The position numbers and the translations under genes were made by a program. A stretch of 64,000 nt of DNA from Oscillatoriaceae cyanobacterium M33_DOE_052 (GTDB lineage: Bacteria > Cyanobacteriota > Cyanobacteriia > Cyanobacteriales > Laspinemataceae): the NCBI GenBank assembly GCA_015296065.1, contig DVDU01000219.1, forward strand, positions 1 through 64,000, written 5' to 3'. The notes beneath the pieces were generated by a model. That model did not search any database. It was not told the DNA's origin and saw only the letters and a program-made list of their open reading frames with translations. The first letter of the stretch is position 1; each line of letters starts with the position of its first letter. This document shows positions 1 to 7,874 of this stretch, in pieces.

Positions 1-1
1 C

Positions 2-121
2 CAGCACCCCGGCAAAGGAAGTTTGAAGATGAAACGTTATCGGGCTAGTCTCGACAATGATTTCTTGATGGAAATCCTCGCTTATTCCTTACCTCACACT
101 CTACCACATTCTCTCTCTTAA
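2..121 (+). CDS. C-terminal end of an unidentified protein (5' truncated by window edge)
   Basis: An open frame enters from the left edge and stops at TAA 119-121, giving 39 residues that include KMKRYRASLDNDFLMEIL, a polar and plausibly structured tail rather than low-complexity shadow. It is convergent with the pentapeptide-repeat gene and overlaps that gene's stop by four bases. I do not recognise the family from so short a piece. It could be the tail of a real gene or a chance frame; I favour the former because the composition is protein-like. Confidence 0.35.
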   Translation, partial: QHPGKGSLKMKRYRASLDNDFLMEILAYSLPHTLPHSLS

Positions 122-2121
122 TTTGATGCGTTTGCCCTGCCTTCTTCCAGTTTACCAGCTAAGGCATTAAATTCTTGAAAAGAAAAATTCTCCGCCTGAG
201 CCTGTGGTTTCTTCATCCGGCTTTTTTGTCGGTTTAACCTGGTGTTATACATGGACTGCCAATTGCCGTAAAGTTCCAACAGTTCAGGCGCCGGAGGTAA
301 TGCAGCGGGAAATTGAGTGGGCAGTCTATCGCCCGCCGTCCAAACTTGTGCTATAACTGAGGGGAAGCCCTGAGTTAAGTCACCATTACCCAGGGCTATG
401 ATAACCATATTGCCCGTGGATTTATGCTGACCAATGGCGCTCACTTCTACCTCGTTAATGGGCTGGTTGACGGGACGACTGGCCAGCATGTTGATAATTT
501 CTTTCACATCAGCACTTTGTTGGCGCTCCCGCTGGCGATCGTATTCTAGCTGCTGGCGATAAATAGTAATCTGCTCGTTTTTTCCTTCTACAATTGCCTG
601 ATATTTTTCCTCCACAGCCTTCAGTGCTAGTTCATAATTTTGGGTAAATTCGCTGTGAATCTTTGCTTTGTTCGCATCTGGGGGAGCGCTGACTCGCACC
701 ACAACCACCCCATCTCCTTTGTTTTCAATACTTTGGATAGTAAGTTCGGTATCTTCATTCTCAACTTGCACTTTTTGGAAGGTGGCGGTAAAGGCTTTCC
801 AGTCAACCCCATTGCGGAAAATTAGGTCAATTGTGGTTAAAACTTCTTGGAAAAGTTTGGTAAATTCTCCAGGGCAAAATTCCCCACTACTGGGACGGCG
901 TTCGCGGTCATCAGTTCCCGGTTTCGGTTGTTCCAGGAGATAGACAAAACGAGCATCAACCCTATCTAATTTGGTACTACTTTCGATATTCCATCCTTCT
1001 AAACAAACCCCGGTCATATAGGCATTGGTAAAAACCGCGCCAATGGCTTCTGTGAGGGTTAAATTGGCGCCATCTAAATTAGCTCCCTGAAAAGTGGCAT
1101 CCATAATATTTGCTCCCTTGAGATTAGCGCCGTGCAGGTCTGCCCCCATCAGGTTGGCGCCTCGAAGATTGGCATTTATATAGGATTTATTGCGACCATT
1201 GCCAGTGACGAGTAAAGTCCGAATGGGGAACGGTGCTAAGATAGATTCACCGAATCTGGCCACGAAAATTTTTTTGGCTTCATAAAAGCGAGTGCGAGTG
1301 AGATTTGCGCCCATAAATTTGGTGCATTTGAGGGTTGCTCCGGTGAAGTCTGCATCAGTTAAATTAGCATTGCAAAAGTTGGTGCCACCTGTGGAGGCAA
1401 AGGGGATGGCCATTGTGTCACCCAGGTTGTTTTTTTCATCTCCAGCTAGCTCCCGCCAAGCAAAGCTAACACCTATCCCTACCAATCCCAATACCGCTAC
1501 CACTGCCGCCATCATTTCCACTGCCCCGATTACCTCGAACCTTGTCAACATCCCCAGAAATAGCACTGACACTGCCACTGCCACTATCGCTGCCGCTGCC
1601 GCTGCTCCTACTCCTGCCACTATCCCTGCCGCTATCATTATCACTGCCAATACGCATACCACCATAACCCCCATGAGGAATAACAGCATTACTCCCAGTG
1701 ACCCCAGCGCTGTCGCGGACGTCGCTCCCGCTACCGTCACCCATAATCTTACCTTTGCCATTACCTCCCAACCAGGGCAGATACACTCACCCAAGCAACT
1801 TGCCAGCACTATCAAGAGGAGCGCGCCGGGAATGATAGTAAATTGTTCAATTATTTCAGGATTGAAGAAATATCCTGCTGTCCCACCGATTACTCCTAAA
1901 AAGCATCCATCTACTAGCGCCAAAAATAATGAAAAAATTACTAATCTAATTGCCCAGCGGCGTTGCAGTCCCGCTGTTGCTTGAGTAAAGTTTGCTCCTA
2001 TCAGCGTTGCATCTGTGAAATCTGCCCCTCGGATGTCCGCGTGGCTGAAGTTGGCACCCGTCAGGTCTTGCTTTTTAAAATTACGCCCTCGGAGATTTTG
2101 ACCAGAGAAGTCTTGCGGCAT
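118..2121 (-). CDS. Membrane pentapeptide-repeat protein with split repeat blocks
   Basis: About 667 residues from the chosen ATG at 2121, which has GAGGA eight bases upstream; in-frame ATGs exist at 2139 and 2181. Residues ~5-50 are A(D/N)LxG pentapeptide repeats. Residues ~55-225 are very hydrophobic and glycine/alanine-rich, enough for five or six membrane helices. Residues ~247-385 are a second pentapeptide block ending in a VCLEGWNI motif that I have seen in other cyanobacterial pentapeptide proteins. The C-terminal third has a charged coiled-coil stretch (~520-570) and ends in a Pro/Leu-rich region. The repeats should form right-handed quadrilateral beta-helices on either side of a membrane insert. 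Function is unknown; a scaffold or signalling role is inference. It is separated from the radical-SAM gene by a repeat-filled spacer. Confidence 0.8.
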   Translation of the reverse strand: MPQDFSGQNLRGRNFKKQDLTGANFSHADIRGADFTDATLIGANFTQATAGLQRRWAIRLVIFSLFLALVDGCFLGVIGGTAGYFFNPEIIEQFTIIPGALLLIVLASCLGECICPGWEVMAKVRLWVTVAGATSATALGSLGVMLLFLMGVMVVCVLAVIMIAAGIVAGVGAAAAAAIVAVAVSVLFLGMLTRFEVIGAVEMMAAVVAVLGLVGIGVSFAWRELAGDEKNNLGDTMAIPFASTGGTNFCNANLTDADFTGATLKCTKFMGANLTRTRFYEAKKIFVARFGESILAPFPIRTLLVTGNGRNKSYINANLRGANLMGADLHGANLKGANIMDATFQGANLDGANLTLTEAIGAVFTNAYMTGVCLEGWNIESSTKLDRVDARFVYLLEQPKPGTDDRERRPSSGEFCPGEFTKLFQEVLTTIDLIFRNGVDWKAFTATFQKVQVENEDTELTIQSIENKGDGVVVVRVSAPPDANKAKIHSEFTQNYELALKAVEEKYQAIVEGKNEQITIYRQQLEYDRQRERQQSADVKEIINMLASRPVNQPINEVEVSAIGQHKSTGNMVIIALGNGDLTQGFPSVIAQVWTAGDRLPTQFPAALPPAPELLELYGNWQSMYNTRLNRQKSRMKKPQAQAENFSFQEFNALAGKLEEGRANASN

Positions 2122-2345
2122 ATTAGTTTCCTCAGACATTAAGTAATTGGTGGCTATGGGTAATTTCCCGGTTTCTCCCAAACTTTCGTTATCTTATCAT
2201 ATGGTGGAAAAATATCACCTTGCTTTTTACAATTTTCAACCGACTAGAAAGTAGGTTGGGTTGAGGAACGAAACCCAACACTCAGCCGGACGGGGGGACG
2301 GGGGGACCAGGAGACGGGGAGACGGGGAGACAGGGAGACTTGGTT

Positions 2346-2411
2346 AAGAAACCGGGTTTCTGCGATAACTTCTGCATCTTCACCGAGACTCAGTGAAGAA
2401 ACCCGGTTTCT
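2346..2411. repeat. GAAACCGGGTTTC hairpin repeat, copy 1
   Basis: Each end carries the self-complementary core GAAACC(C)GGTTTC, and the two ends can also pair with each other across a ~35-base middle. Copy 2 (2511-2576) is nearly identical. More diverged copies lie at 4833, 7486, 18057, 19153 and 58388, so this is a dispersed miniature element family. Confidence 0.85.
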
Positions 2412-2510
2412 GGGTCCCCCCTGCACCCCTGCCCAAAAAAGCCCTCACCCCCAGCCCCTCTCCCAAGTAGGGAGAGGGGAGCAGGAGACGGGGAGCGGGG
2501 GAGCTTGGTT

Positions 2511-2576
2511 AAGAAACCGGGTTTCTGCGATAACTTCTGCATCCTCACCGAGACTCAGTGAAGAAACCCGGTTTCT
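2511..2576. repeat. GAAACCGGGTTTC hairpin repeat, copy 2
   Basis: It differs from copy 1 by one base in the middle (atcctc for atcttc) and is followed by the same GGGTCCCCCCTGC tail, so the two copies are a recent local duplication that includes flanking purine-rich sequence. Confidence 0.85.
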
Positions 2577-2628
2577 GGGTCCCCCCTGCTCCCCTGCTCC
2601 CCTTTCAAAAGAGGGATGTAGGCAAAAC

Positions 2629-3267
2629 CTACTCCCCCACTGCATCCACCGCCAGCCGAAAATCCTTGGGGAAATTCTGCGGCGGTACTCCCACCATCAA
2701 AGCTCCATCGCCGCGCAAATGAATTTCTACATCCCGCTGTCTGCGGGTAAACAATTCGGTTTCGTGGCGGTGGCGAGAAGTGAGAAAGTGAATTTTTTGG
2801 TTAGCAGAACCGCGCCACCCTTGATTATCATTTAATTCGGGAATATATTGCCCATCAATCAGCACATCTATCATCTGCAGCAACCCTAGAATATCCCCCA
2901 ATTCCAATCCTGGCGGGAACATCTCTTGGTAAAACTCGGTTTGCAGTTGCTCCAAAGTAAAACCAGTGTAACAGATAATAGAAATATCCCGCTCACCGCG
3001 CAAATAGGTAAATAATTCCCCCAAAGCATTGGCTTGCAACATCGGTTCGCCGCCAGAAACCGTCACCCCAACCGTCCCTGGCACTGATAAAATAGATTCT
3101 GCTAATCGCTTTGGCTCGACTAAATGTGCCGTGGTTTGTGGTATCCAGTCTGGGGAAATGCAGCCGCGACATTGGAAGCAGCAACCCTGCACCCAAATAG
3201 CAAACCGCTGTCCCGGTCCGAGGGTGCGGGTGGTGGGGCAAATTTCGGCGATATTGAGCAAAGTCAT
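2629..3267 (-). CDS. 4Fe-4S single-cluster radical SAM protein, NrdG-like activase
   Basis: 212 residues. Cys29, Cys33 and Cys36 form the CX3CX2C cluster motif inside VQGCCFQCRGC, and SGGEP follows near residue 71, both hallmarks of the radical SAM activase group around anaerobic ribonucleotide reductase activating protein (NrdG) and pyruvate formate-lyase activase. Those enzymes reduce S-adenosylmethionine to make a 5'-deoxyadenosyl radical, usually to install a glycyl radical on a partner. No glycyl-radical enzyme is visible nearby. It instead lies 15 bases downstream of a coiled-coil gene and near a double-AAA ATPase, so the substrate is unknown. The family call is firm; a role in ribonucleotide reduction is not supported by the context. 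Confidence 0.8.
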   Translation of the reverse strand: MTLLNIAEICPTTRTLGPGQRFAIWVQGCCFQCRGCISPDWIPQTTAHLVEPKRLAESILSVPGTVGVTVSGGEPMLQANALGELFTYLRGERDISIICYTGFTLEQLQTEFYQEMFPPGLELGDILGLLQMIDVLIDGQYIPELNDNQGWRGSANQKIHFLTSRHRHETELFTRRQRDVEIHLRGDGALMVGVPPQNFPKDFRLAVDAVGE

Positions 3268-3282
3268 AGATTAAAACAGAGA

Positions 3283-4314
3283 TTAAAAGCTGAGAGTGAT
3301 TTTTTGCTGGGACTCAGCCAGCACTGACCGAGCGGCGGCGAGTTCGCCATCCATTTGGGCGAGGTTTTGCTGAATATTATCGATTAAATTGTTGACTTTT
3401 TGTTGGTCCACTGGTAAGAGCTGCCCCAATTCCCGATCGCGCTGGAAATGCGCTTGCAAATACCCCTGCATTTCCCCAACCCGCCGCTGATATTGATTAA
3501 ACTCTTGAACAGCAGTTTGGATTTGCTCCTTAATCCGGCGCAATTCCCCCTGCTGGCTCCCTACATCCGCCAAAATTGATGCCAAAGATACGGATAAATC
3601 CTGTCTTAATCCTTCATGGATATTCAGCATTTCCCTGGCCAAACCGATAGTTTCCCTTTCCCCCCCAGATATCCCCGACTTGAGATAATTTATCCCCTCC
3701 ATCAACCGCTCTTTCTGCTGCGAAATAGCCGCCATTTCCCCCGCCAAATTTTCTTTTTGTTCTTGCAACGCTGCCAGAGTTTCCCTTTCCGGTTCTATAG
3801 CTGCTGCTAAAGTCGCAATTTCCCCGCGCAACTGCTCCAGATTCGCAGTTTCCAGCTCCGTTTGAATTTGTTGCAGCTCCGCCGCCGTTTGCTGGAGTCT
3901 GTGCAACTCCTCTTGAGCCTCTTTTAACTGCTTCTCTTGTCTGAGCAGTTGGTCAAAATCAGCCATGAACTGAGATGTATTTGCCGCAATTTCCCCAAGT
4001 TTATCATAACCATCTGTAATTTTTGCCTTCAACCCTTCTGGTAGAGGTAAACTGGTTAATTGCTGTTGCCATTTCCCCACAATTTGCAACTGCATTTCCA
4101 TAGTAGCCGCCAGAGCCAAACCCCACGCATCCAAAGTATCTGGATCCGTATCCCCTAGCTGTTGCAGTACCTGGGGGGGATAAGCAAATGCCATCAGCTC
4201 CCAAGTCGCCTCGACCAGTTTAAAAGGCAGTTCGACAGTTTCAAACTCCCGCAGATTGGGAGATTTTTCAATATTGGTGATAATTTGGTTAATTTTGGTG
4301 ATATAATTTGTCAT
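3283..4314 (-). CDS. Coiled-coil protein of unknown function
   Basis: 343 residues. The first ~115 residues are mixed helix with several Trp and Pro residues. From ~125 to ~330 the sequence is almost continuous heptad-like coiled coil rich in Gln, Glu and Leu (for example QEELHRLQQTAAELQQIQ). There is no signal peptide or membrane segment. It ends 15 bases before the radical-SAM gene, so the two are likely co-transcribed. I do not recognise a named family. With the ATPase upstream it could be a scaffold or adaptor, which is inference from neighbourhood only. Confidence 0.7.
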   Translation of the reverse strand: MTNYITKINQIITNIEKSPNLREFETVELPFKLVEATWELMAFAYPPQVLQQLGDTDPDTLDAWGLALAATMEMQLQIVGKWQQQLTSLPLPEGLKAKITDGYDKLGEIAANTSQFMADFDQLLRQEKQLKEAQEELHRLQQTAAELQQIQTELETANLEQLRGEIATLAAAIEPERETLAALQEQKENLAGEMAAISQQKERLMEGINYLKSGISGGERETIGLAREMLNIHEGLRQDLSVSLASILADVGSQQGELRRIKEQIQTAVQEFNQYQRRVGEMQGYLQAHFQRDRELGQLLPVDQQKVNNLIDNIQQNLAQMDGELAAARSVLAESQQKITLSF

Positions 4315-4316
4315 TT

Positions 4317-4370
4317 GTAATTTGTCCTTTGTCCCTGGTCATTTGTCATTTGTCCTTTGTCCCTGGTCAT
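4317..4370. repeat. TTTGTCCTTTGTCCCTGGTCAT tandem repeat
   Basis: A short run of TCATTTGTCCTTTGTCC-type 10-base words. The same words recur at 7447-7482, 7813-7869, 11665-11733, 18030-18052, 20517-20545, 56581-56613 and 58344-58381. They are typical simple-repeat spacers of filamentous cyanobacteria and code for nothing. Confidence 0.7.
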
Positions 4371-4496
4371 AAATGGGATTGGGTTTTCCTCCTGAATTCG
4401 GTTTAGTTCGGTTTTGAATTCTAGTTGCAGGGGTGGTGGTAAAGTCATCATCCACTCAATCAACCAGAAGAACTCCAGAATCAGTAGGTAAGGCAA
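4362..4496 (-). pseudogene. Fragment of Rpn/DUF4351-type protein (central part)
   Basis: Reverse translation reads FFWLIEWMMTLPPPLQ then FKTELNRIQEEN and PFMT, a segment typical of cyanobacterial Rpn-family (PD-(D/E)XK, putative transposase-related) proteins just before their DUF4351 tail. It then runs into the TTTGTCC repeat, so it is a broken remnant. The shared RIQEEN-PFMT words in the neighbouring fragment (4524-4790) point to a duplicated, degraded locus. Confidence 0.55.
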
Positions 4497-4523
4497 TTAC
4501 CATACCTACTTCTGTTATCGAGT

Positions 4524-4790
4524 TTAAATGTCCGCTAAAATCTCCTCAAATGCTGCTATAGATGCTACGGTAACAGCCTGTTTGAGCAGTTGCTGGAGCA
4601 GAGTTAAATCCTCTAAACGATTCACCTGCTCTTGACAAGCATCTGGCACGCTGCCAAACCGGGTTTCCAAAACAGCGATGACTGACTCGCGAGAAGATTT
4701 GAGCCTGCCATCGATTTCAAAACTGGTCATAAATGGCATTCGGTTTTCCTCCTGAATTCGATAATCAATTTTAGCATATTTTTTTCTCAA
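4524..4790 (-). pseudogene. C-terminal fragment of Rpn/DUF4351-type protein
   Basis: 88 codons. RIQEENRMPFMTSFE is followed by a DUF4351-like tail (VIAVLETRFGSVP then LLQQLLKQAVTV and FEEIL) that pairs with nuclease-like domains in full-length relatives. The N-terminal nuclease domain is missing. The order is odd: on the minus strand this tail lies upstream of the central fragment at 4362-4496, so the locus has been duplicated or rearranged, not merely truncated. It may still be translated as a small protein, but I treat it as a remnant. Confidence 0.55.
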
Positions 4791-4832
4791 TTAAGCATTT
4801 AATTTTGATTAATTAGCAGATTTTAAATTCCC

Positions 4833-4901
4833 AGAAACCGGGTTTCTTGTGAATAGCCTCCGTGTCAATCCGAAGCACATCGTTTGAGAAACCCGGTTTC
4901 T
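4833..4901. repeat. GAAACCGGGTTTC hairpin repeat, copy 3
   Basis: Outer arms match copies 1 and 2, but the middle is unrelated in sequence. It sits just beyond the 3' end of the double-AAA gene, where it could help end transcription. Confidence 0.8.
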
Positions 4902-4916
4902 TTCCCTGCACCCAAC

Positions 4917-7445
4917 CTAATCCCAGGTAGGGATATCTTCTATGGCAAAAGTGATCATCGCTTCTCCCGTGAGATTATCTCGCAGTAACCGACTTTTTTG
5001 CCGCTGTACCATTTTTTGATAAAAATTGCGCACATCGCGCCCATTCCCAAAATTATAACCCCGGTTTTGATAAGCAACCATAAATATTTGTTGCAGTTCC
5101 TGGCTGACTGATGGCGGACAAATGCGGTTAGCCTTTTGACAGAGAGAGAGAAAGATATCGAGAAGCTGCTCGCCGTTATAATCGGGAAATTCGATTTGGT
5201 AGGCGATGCGGGAAGCAATGCCAGAATTTGCCTGCATAAACTGGCTCATTTCGCGGGTGTATCCGGCGAGGATGACAATCAGCCGATCGCGCTCGTTTTC
5301 CATCGCCGGAACTAAAGTATCAATCACCTCTTGTCCGAAATCACGGCTATCATTTGACCGGGATAAACTGTAGGCTTCATCGATAAATAATACCCCATCA
5401 AATGCCGATTCAATCACCTTGGCAGTTTTCTCCGCCGTATGTCCGATATATTGCCCCACCAGTTGGCGTCGATCGGCTTCCACAAACTGCCCTTTTCTCA
5501 GCAATCCCAACGCCTTAAAAATCTCCCCCACTAACCGCGCCACCGTAGTTTTACCCGTTCCTGGATTCCCAGTAAACAGCATATGGCGAGTTTCCACTTC
5601 TTCCGTCACTGGGAAACCAGCTTCCCGCAACCGTTGGTTAGCGATTTCGCTATCGATAATCTCCCTAATCATCCGCTTCACCGAATGCAACCCCACCAAG
5701 TCATCCAACTGCTGCAACAAGCGAGGTAACACCTCCTCCTCTCGTTGACTGCGCTGGCGATACTGGGGGGGTAAATCTGCTAGTTGAAATGGTTCGCTTA
5801 GGGGTGGTAAACTATTCTCCATCACCCGCACAGAGCGCAAATTATCCATTTCGGCAAATAAATTTTCTACCAATCCAGCATTGCCAAAAGTTTCGTCCCT
5901 TTTTTGATAAAGTTGAGTAAAGGTCTGGAGGATGGCGGGCTCCAAGTCTGGCGCCATACTGCATTGCAATCGCGCCGCCCGACGGTTGAGGATTTCTAGC
6001 AATTCGCTGGGGGTATAATCAGGGAAAATAATTTCCGTACCAAACCGCCGCTGCAAACCAGGATTAGAGTTGAGAAAATGGTTGATTTTTGCGGGATATC
6101 CAGCGATAATCACCGCCAGACGGTGGCGATCGTCCTCCATCCGTTTCAACAGCGTATCGATCGCCTCTTGCCCAAAATCGCTCTCACCGCCACTGCTGAG
6201 GGTGTATGCTTCATCAATAAATAGCACCCCATCCAAAGCCCGATCGACTATTTCCGCCGTGCGAATCGCCGTTTGTCCCACATATCCCGCTACTAAATCC
6301 TGACGAGAAACCTCTACTAAATGACCCCGCCGCAATAATCCCAAATCCCGATAAATTTCCCCAATCAACCGCGCCACCGTAGTTTTACCAGTACCGGGGT
6401 TCCCTTTAAAAACCAGGTGCAAGCGGGGAGTTTCCCCCAAGATACCTTGACTCGCTCTTTCCCTTTCCACCTCCAACACCCGCATCCGCTGGCGAATCGC
6501 ATCTTTCACAGCGCCCAAACCAATCATTTCCTCCAACCGCTCCAAAGCTGGTTTCGCACTCACATCGCCAGAAAGCCAATTGCCAGACCGCGCCGTTACT
6601 AAAGATATCTCATCTGCACTTTGAAAGCAATCATACCAGTAATTTAATGGGCGATTTTCCGCCGCTATCCAGAGGGATAATTGTGGCGCCGTTCCCCAGT
6701 CCACTTTTTTCCCTTGTACCAGGCGAAAATAATCCCGTAGGGAGGTAATTTCCGCCGCATCTGGGGCAGGAATGCGTAAAATATTAACTACTTGATTCCC
6801 CGAAGCGCTGCGGTTTGCCAGCCAATTGGCTAAAAAAGTAAAACCAGTTTGAGTACAAAACTGCTGCAATTCGCTGCGGTTTTCGTGGTGAAAAATCAGC
6901 ACGCATAAATTGCGATTGCTCGGCGGTAAGCGAGACCATTCTACCATCCGCCCGAACAATTCCCGGCGATTATCGAAATTGGCCAAATCTTCAGCGTGGG
7001 AAAAAATCAACGCTGATTTTTGCTTGCTATCCCGCATCACCGTTTCCCAAATTGGGAGGATATTCGCATCTTGCAAGCGTGTGGTATTAGTAGGGATAGG
7101 AGTTCCCCCGTCCCCCCGTCCCCTGGTCTCCCCGTCTCCAAGTAATCCCCGTTTTCGCCCCAAAGGACCGGCTTTAATTAGGGGTTTTTGGGTGGTGGGA
7201 GCGGCGGTTTGGGTTTGGGGACGGGAGCGAGTTTGGGAGGCGCGATCGAGAAAGTAAAGTTTTTTCACCCCCGAATAGAATAAAATCCGCTCAAACCCCT
7301 GAGATTGTAAATAGCGGTGCAAAACCTGCTCGATATCCACCAGCAATAAATCAGGAGTGCAAAAGGTATCGCTGGTATGTGCGCCGTAGAATACCAAAAA
7401 GCGATCGCCCGCTGCCAAATTCAATCCCGCCGTCACTCGTTCCAT
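4917..7445 (-). CDS. Double AAA+ ATPase of the CbxX/CfqX-SpoVK type
   Basis: 842 residues with two tandem CbxX-type AAA+ modules. Module 1 has Walker A GNPGTGKTT at ~348-356, Walker B VLFIDEAYTL at ~407-416 and an arginine-finger region NPGLQRRF at ~461. Module 2 has GNPGTGKTT at ~626-634 and VLFIDEAYSL at ~685-694, with ASRI in place of QRRF. Both look catalytically intact. The first ~290 residues are a separate domain with an alpha/beta pattern but no Walker motif, interrupted at ~101-118 by a Gly/Arg/Asp-rich stretch encoded by the GGGGAGACGGGGAGAC repeat. This family includes rubisco activase CbbX, sporulation SpoVK and ESX EccA, which remodel protein partners. Rubisco genes are absent here, and coiled-coil and radical-SAM neighbours suggest another client. 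The remodelling role is family knowledge; the client is unknown. Confidence 0.85.
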   Translation of the reverse strand: MERVTAGLNLAAGDRFLVFYGAHTSDTFCTPDLLLVDIEQVLHRYLQSQGFERILFYSGVKKLYFLDRASQTRSRPQTQTAAPTTQKPLIKAGPLGRKRGLLGDGETRGRGDGGTPIPTNTTRLQDANILPIWETVMRDSKQKSALIFSHAEDLANFDNRRELFGRMVEWSRLPPSNRNLCVLIFHHENRSELQQFCTQTGFTFLANWLANRSASGNQVVNILRIPAPDAAEITSLRDYFRLVQGKKVDWGTAPQLSLWIAAENRPLNYWYDCFQSADEISLVTARSGNWLSGDVSAKPALERLEEMIGLGAVKDAIRQRMRVLEVERERASQGILGETPRLHLVFKGNPGTGKTTVARLIGEIYRDLGLLRRGHLVEVSRQDLVAGYVGQTAIRTAEIVDRALDGVLFIDEAYTLSSGGESDFGQEAIDTLLKRMEDDRHRLAVIIAGYPAKINHFLNSNPGLQRRFGTEIIFPDYTPSELLEILNRRAARLQCSMAPDLEPAILQTFTQLYQKRDETFGNAGLVENLFAEMDNLRSVRVMENSLPPLSEPFQLADLPPQYRQRSQREEEVLPRLLQQLDDLVGLHSVKRMIREIIDSEIANQRLREAGFPVTEEVETRHMLFTGNPGTGKTTVARLVGEIFKALGLLRKGQFVEADRRQLVGQYIGHTAEKTAKVIESAFDGVLFIDEAYSLSRSNDSRDFGQEVIDTLVPAMENERDRLIVILAGYTREMSQFMQANSGIASRIAYQIEFPDYNGEQLLDIFLSLCQKANRICPPSVSQELQQIFMVAYQNRGYNFGNGRDVRNFYQKMVQRQKSRLLRDNLTGEAMITFAIEDIPTWD

Positions 7446-7485
7446 TGTTATTAGTCATTGGTCATTAGTCATTTGTCCTTTGTTG

Positions 7486-7555
7486 GAGAAACCGGGTTTC
7501 TTAACCAGAAGTTTCCTCTAAGTACGAGATATCTCGTTTAAGAAACCCGGTTTCT
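7486..7555. repeat. GAAACCGGGTTTC hairpin repeat, copy 4
   Basis: Lies between the broken Rpn tail and the double-AAA gene, directly after TCATTTGTCC words (7447-7482). The middle contains GAGATATCTC, a further small palindrome. Confidence 0.8.
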
Positions 7556-7567
7556 GTCGCCCCGGTT

Positions 7568-7777
7568 TCAGCTATCCCCTTCCGCTTGCAAACTGCGCAC
7601 CCGCTCCAGAGGTAAACCTATCAGGTTCGCCACTTCCTCCACTGCCATTCCCGAGGCTAGCAGGTTCCTGGCGACTTGTTGCAGACCCAGTTGTAACCCC
7701 TTTTGGAAACCTTTTTCCTCCCCTTCTTGGAGAATTTCTTGATAAATTACAGACTCGCGCATAATTTTCCTCCGCAA
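7568..7777 (-). pseudogene. Duplicated 3' tail of the adjacent Rpn-family gene
   Basis: 69 codons almost identical to the end of the gene at 7875-8654: both carry MRESVIYQEILQEGEEKG, an NLLASGMAVE stretch and LIGLPLERVRSLQAEG. The nuclease core is missing, so this is a partial tandem duplication of about 200 bases separated from its parent by a TCCGTTGTCC hairpin (7813-7869). It may be expressed as a small helical peptide, but the simplest view is a decaying duplicate. Confidence 0.7.
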
Positions 7778-7812
7778 TATTTACCGCTAATTCTGTGGGT
7801 GTGGATAAAAAC

Positions 7813-7869
7813 CACTGTCCGTTGTCCGTTGTCCTTTGTCAAGGGACAAGGGACAACGGACAAATGACA
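7813..7869. repeat. Inverted TCCGTTGTCC/GGACAACGGA hairpin
   Basis: TTGTCCGTTGTCCTTTGTC faces GGGACAAGGGACAACGGAC across two bases, giving a long near-perfect stem. It separates the Rpn gene from its duplicated tail and could act as a terminator-like structure, though no T run follows. Confidence 0.7.
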
Positions 7870-7874
7870 AATTT

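Larger units (their letters stand above)
2122..2628. repeat. Repeat-filled spacer, no gene seen
   Basis: About 500 bases without a convincing gene. It contains purine-rich GGAGACGGGGAGAC runs (2285-2340 and 2480-2505), two near-identical 66-base hairpin units with GAAACCGGGTTTC arms, and a CCCTCACCCCCAGCCCC/GGGAGAGGGG palindrome around 2445-2480. Short open frames here are translations of the repeats. Confidence 0.7.

Noticed and set aside
1292-1984. 230-codon plus-strand frame, Thr/Ala-rich
   Set aside because: It is the antisense of the Gly/Ala-rich membrane region of the pentapeptide gene and has no domain or start signal.
2346-2576. Possible CRISPR array from repeated GAAACC words
   Set aside because: Only two local units, each an inverted hairpin with near-identical middles, no regular spacers and no cas genes.
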